Below, one piece after another: positions 61,045 through 64,000 of a stretch of DNA of 64,000 nucleotides. A model generated the notes under the pieces. The model had not been told where the DNA came from. It ran no database searches and saw nothing but the letters and a program-made list of their open reading frames with translations. The number at the start of each line of letters is the position of its first letter. The first letter of the stretch is position 1. Source of the DNA: Aphidius gifuensis. Its lineage: Eukaryota; Arthropoda; Insecta; Hymenoptera; Braconidae. Position numbers and translations under genes: made by a program. The stretch is from positions 27,244,469-27,308,468 of the forward strand of contig NC_057790.1 of NCBI RefSeq assembly GCF_014905175.1, given 5' to 3'.

Positions 61045-61907
61045 TTAGTAGGTGACATGGTATCCATGTTGTTGAACTGTGTACAGTGCTGGAATTGTTG
61101 GAAGTCCACTCCAAGCAGGAAACTATAAATAATGCAATGATTAAGAAAAAAAAATAAATCAAATATTCAAATAATGATATAATATTAATAATAGAAAACT
61201 TACTGGAGCTATTGCAGTATAAGGAATTGGAGTAAGAAGCTTGGCTGCTGATGCTGGTGCTTGAATATATGGCTGAGCAAAGAAAAGTTGTTTTGCTGAT
61301 GGTACAGCTATTGCAGCAGCAGCAGCAGCAATTGGACTATGAGCATCAGCTGATGGAGCAACAACACCAGCATCAGATGATATACCAACAATACCAGAAT
61401 TTCCTAAACCAGCAACACCACTTGATTCAGCACCTGATGCTGCAATTGATACTGGTGCACCTGGATTAACACCTGATTTAACAAATGATGAAGCTATTGA
61501 TGAGCCATCAGCATCACCACCAGCAGCAACACCACTTGATAAACCAGCTGGTAATGGTGATCCAGCAGAATGATGTTCACCATGATGTTCACTACCAGCA
61601 GCATGATGAGATGCTGCATCAGCTACTGCTGCTTTTGGTAATGGAGCTGGTTCTGGAATTGGTGATGCTTTTGGTAATGGATCTGGTTGTGCTATTGGAC
61701 TTGGATGAGCAATTGGCGCTGGTGCTGGTCCTGGTCCAGGTAATGGTCCAGGTGCAGCTGCAGCATTTGGATCAGCTGATGGAGCTGCTGATGCCAATGC
61801 TACCAATGCAGTAATAATTAACTAAAAAAAAAATAATAATATTTTTTAAAAATTATTAACAATTAATAACGATAATATTTAATAAAAACAAAACTTACAA
61901 ATTTCAT
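61045..61907 (-). CDS. Ala/Pro-rich secreted protein, probable structural cuticle protein
   Basis: Exons 61899..61907, 61204..61821 and 61045..61122 give 234 aa. The first exon encodes only MKF, then LIITALVALASAAP completes a signal peptide; a short first exon that interrupts the signal peptide is typical of insect cuticle protein genes. The mature chain has PGPLPGPGPAPAPIAHPSPI-type repeats, a His-rich patch (ASHHAAGSEHHGEHH), an Ala run and an end rich in Tyr and Pro (LPTIPALYTVQQHGYHVTY). No chitin-binding R&R consensus is seen, so it would be a low-complexity cuticular or other extracellular protein. A TATA box lies about 115 bp upstream of the ATG. Confidence 0.75.
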
Positions 61908-62020
61908 GATGATGATGGTGGTGTTGTTGATGAAACTTTTGTAAAATCTATGATTTCAACAGAGAGACTCTATTGAGCAAGCTCGCAGTTTTCAATGTGC
62001 TAGGATGTGCCTTGATCCCA

Positions 62021-62030
62021 GCTACTTATA
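62021..62030 (-). promoter_or_regulatory. TATA box of the Ala/Pro-rich protein gene
   Basis: CTATAAGTAG on the minus strand. Transcription would start near 61990-62000, giving a leader of about 85-95 nt before the ATG at 61907. Confidence 0.5.
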
Positions 62031-63614
62031 GAGCCGAGGCCATGCATCCACAAATAAAAAGTGATAAAAAGCTAACTTGTTTAATGCATACAACCAGGAG
62101 TTGCCATAGGCATCCTGTTGCGATGCATCGCTATGCATCCTGACCATATTCTCTTGTCTATACACATACACATGCATTTTTATTTTATTTATTTACATCT
62201 GATATATTTTCTCCAGGGCCGTAAATATATACAAATATTTTATATTTTACTATTAATAAATGATATACCTAAGTGTATTGTTTAGAAAACAAATAAATTA
62301 ATATATTACATTTATATACTTGTTGTTGAATGAATCTCAGTGTTTTTTTATATAAAATATAAGAAAAAAGTATTTATTATAAGAAACTTCGATTGTTATA
62401 TTGGTAATTATTTAGAAATACAAATAATAATTAATGAAAATTATAAAAACCACAGGGGTAAGCAGAAGAGTTGGGCGTTCCTGTAATATAATGATATGAT
62501 AGTAACATGTTGGTGGTGGTAGGCATCTTGCTATCCAAGAAAATTTTTTTATTCAGTTTTTTTTATCATTTTTCTGCGTATGTGCATGTTAGGTTGTCTT
62601 GTACAGAGAGTAGTACTGCATCGGGGGTTATTGCCCTAAGAAGAAACCAAGAAGAAACTGGAATAAAGGATTTTATATATAAATAAAAATAAAAATAAAA
62701 GTAATTGTACGAAAAAAGAAGAGAGGGTAACAAGCTGCTTGCTTGCTTGCTTGCTTTTCAGACTGTCTGCAGATGACAATAATATATATTATATGTGATA
62801 TCAATAGATTGCAACTAAACATTAATACTTAACATTTATTTTTTCTACCAATAATATTATATATTTTTGATTTTAATTTCTAAAAAAAATATAATGTCCA
62901 GGATTTCTAGCAGTATGTATAAAAAAAAATTAGAAGAAGAAGAAGAACAAAGGGTCTCTCTGAAAAACAACCTTGTCTTGCGATACGTACATCAATAATA
63001 AATAAATAAATAAATAAAATGATAATAATATATAAAAAAATGACTATATAGATGGAAAAGAGAGACCTTGTCCTTGCTTCTCACGAGTTCTATCACACGT
63101 ACTTACTATTTTTTTATAAAAAAAATCTCATTGCCACGCCTCAATTTATAAATTGACCTTCAAATGATGCACAAGTTTTATTATTTCGCCCTTTCTTTCT
63201 TTTTATTTTTTTTTCAGATCAATCAGAATTGAAATAACAATAACAATATTTAAATTAAATTTATTTCAAATGATTCTTCATGCACCATATATTTATTATT
63301 TTTTTTTTCTCTATTTATTTAGACTATATATTTATATCATAGTTTTTTGAAAACTTAATTTTTTTTACTTAAAATAAGCATTGAAATTTTAAAATTCCAT
63401 TTGCTCAAGTTACTAAAATAATTATAAGGTACGCGCCAACTGGATTTATTGTAGTATTTTAAAACTTAATTTTTTATACTTATTAATAAGCATTTAAATT
63501 CTTCATGGATAATGAACAATATTTTTTTAAATATTAATGTCCTATTCTTTTCCATCATATATGAAAATCAGTTGAAAATTTAAAATCCAAATCTACTATA
63601 GTAGATTTCGATTT

Positions 63615-63645
63615 GCTCAGGTCACGTGGTTGTCACGTGACCGAA
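63615..63645 (+). promoter_or_regulatory. Double CACGTG E-box of the second F-box/LRR gene
   Basis: CACGTGGTTGTCACGTG: two CACGTG motifs with a 5-bp spacer, followed by GACCGAATACTGGTGCTG. The other family member has the same spacing, then GGCCAAATACTGGTGCTG. This is shared promoter sequence. Confidence 0.55.
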
Positions 63646-63836
63646 TACTGGTGCTGAAAGCCTGAAAGCTTCGCTTGACACTTTTTTAATTTTTATGACT
63701 ATTGTGAGTTAACTGAAGTCAACAATTGTAAAGTACTTCGGCCCTGTTGAATACATTAAACTGAAACTTGACTCTAATTAACTGTGAATTACAACTATTT
63801 ACTTATAGTGAATACAAAATTTAAATTTTATCAAAT

Positions 63837-63947
63837 ATGAGTCAGCTCAAACGATTACGCAAATCAGGCTCGCAAGAAAGCTTGGTAAAAAAACATAAAG
63901 TTACAAGTCAAATTACAACATGTTCCATGAGCAAAAAGAATAACAAG
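63837..63947 (+). CDS. First exon of a second F-box/LRR paralogue (runs off the window)
   Basis: 37 codons, start MSQLKRLRKSGSQESL, end MSKKNNK, followed by a GTTAGT donor. It aligns along its whole length with exon 1 of the gene at 5171 (MSQLKRLRKSSSPERL), with one extra residue. The beginning of the following intron also matches (GTGCAGTA, then GTCTGCATC). The remaining exons lie beyond 64000, so I cannot say whether the copy is complete. Confidence 0.75.
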
Positions 63948-64000
63948 GTTAGTTCAAAAAGAGTGCAGTAGTCTGCATTGGTCTGCATCCTATGCTTGTA

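Larger units (their letters stand above)
61908..63836. other. Intergenic up to the second F-box/LRR gene
   Basis: Promoter of the Ala/Pro-rich gene at the left, an AGCTGCTTGCTTGCTTGCTTG tetranucleotide run near 62732, and the conserved upstream region of the F-box/LRR paralogue from 63600. No coding sequence is seen between them. Confidence 0.55.

Noticed and set aside
1..64000. tRNA or rRNA genes
   Set aside because: No stretch with a B-box-like GGTTCGAATCC in a cloverleaf context and no rRNA-like GC-balanced block was seen on either strand.

Overview
The window is nuclear DNA from an insect. It is very AT-rich, packed with homopolymers and simple repeats, and its genes are split by short GT-AG introns. 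Gene content (a scarface-like serine protease homologue with a split clip domain, ZP-domain cuticle-type proteins, Pect, mRpS34, Mus81, RNPC3, an Ala/Pro-rich secreted protein) is arthropod. A hymenopteran is my best guess, but nothing here proves the order. I see no bacterial-style operons, CRISPR array, tRNA or rRNA. All gene models below were joined by hand from splice signals and reading-frame continuity; in every complete model the exon lengths sum to a multiple of three.

Layout. 1-2119 (-): 5' half of Ctr9 (Paf1 complex). 2329-5560: a disturbed segment holding a broken tail of a protease gene, an intact F-box/leucine-rich-repeat gene (-) and a direct repeat on both sides. 5731-6892 (-): claudin-like four-TM protein. 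6893-11164: gene-free. 11165-16946 (+): CCDC66-like coiled-coil gene whose second intron carries a 2.3 kb nested fold-back transposon. 17113-18148 (+): unrecognised basic protein. 20326-22171 (-): LYRIC/MTDH-like ER membrane protein. 23319-25170 (-): RNPC3 (U11/U12 65K). 26419-33398 (+): two tandem DDX5/DDX17-type RNA helicases. 34930-37011 (+): Pect. 37942-39693 (-) and 43008-44594 (+): divergent pair of ZP-domain membrane proteins. 44652-45857 (-): unrecognised Ser/Lys-rich protein. 46406-47970 (+): Mus81. 48173-48830 (-): mRpS34. 49000-52060: mosaic of terminal-inverted-repeat elements, a 21-bp minisatellite, eRF1-like fragments and an F-box/LRR fragment. 52061-56858 (-): scarface-like inactive serine protease. 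61045-61907 (-): Ala/Pro-rich secreted protein. 63837 to the end (+): first exon of a second F-box/LRR paralogue.

The most unusual signals are these. (1) An inverted duplication of the convergent boundary between the LRR gene and the protease gene, about 48 kb apart, where each copy keeps one intact gene and a broken tail of the other. (2) A small F-box/LRR family with the same double CACGTG promoter motif in front of two members. (3) Tandem DDX5/17-type helicases whose start codon is split AT|G by the first intron in both copies, one of them with an apparent 25-nt poison microexon. (4) eRF1-like fragments, the longer one without room for the GGQ loop, next to a minisatellite. None of these has been tested by alignment or transcript data.
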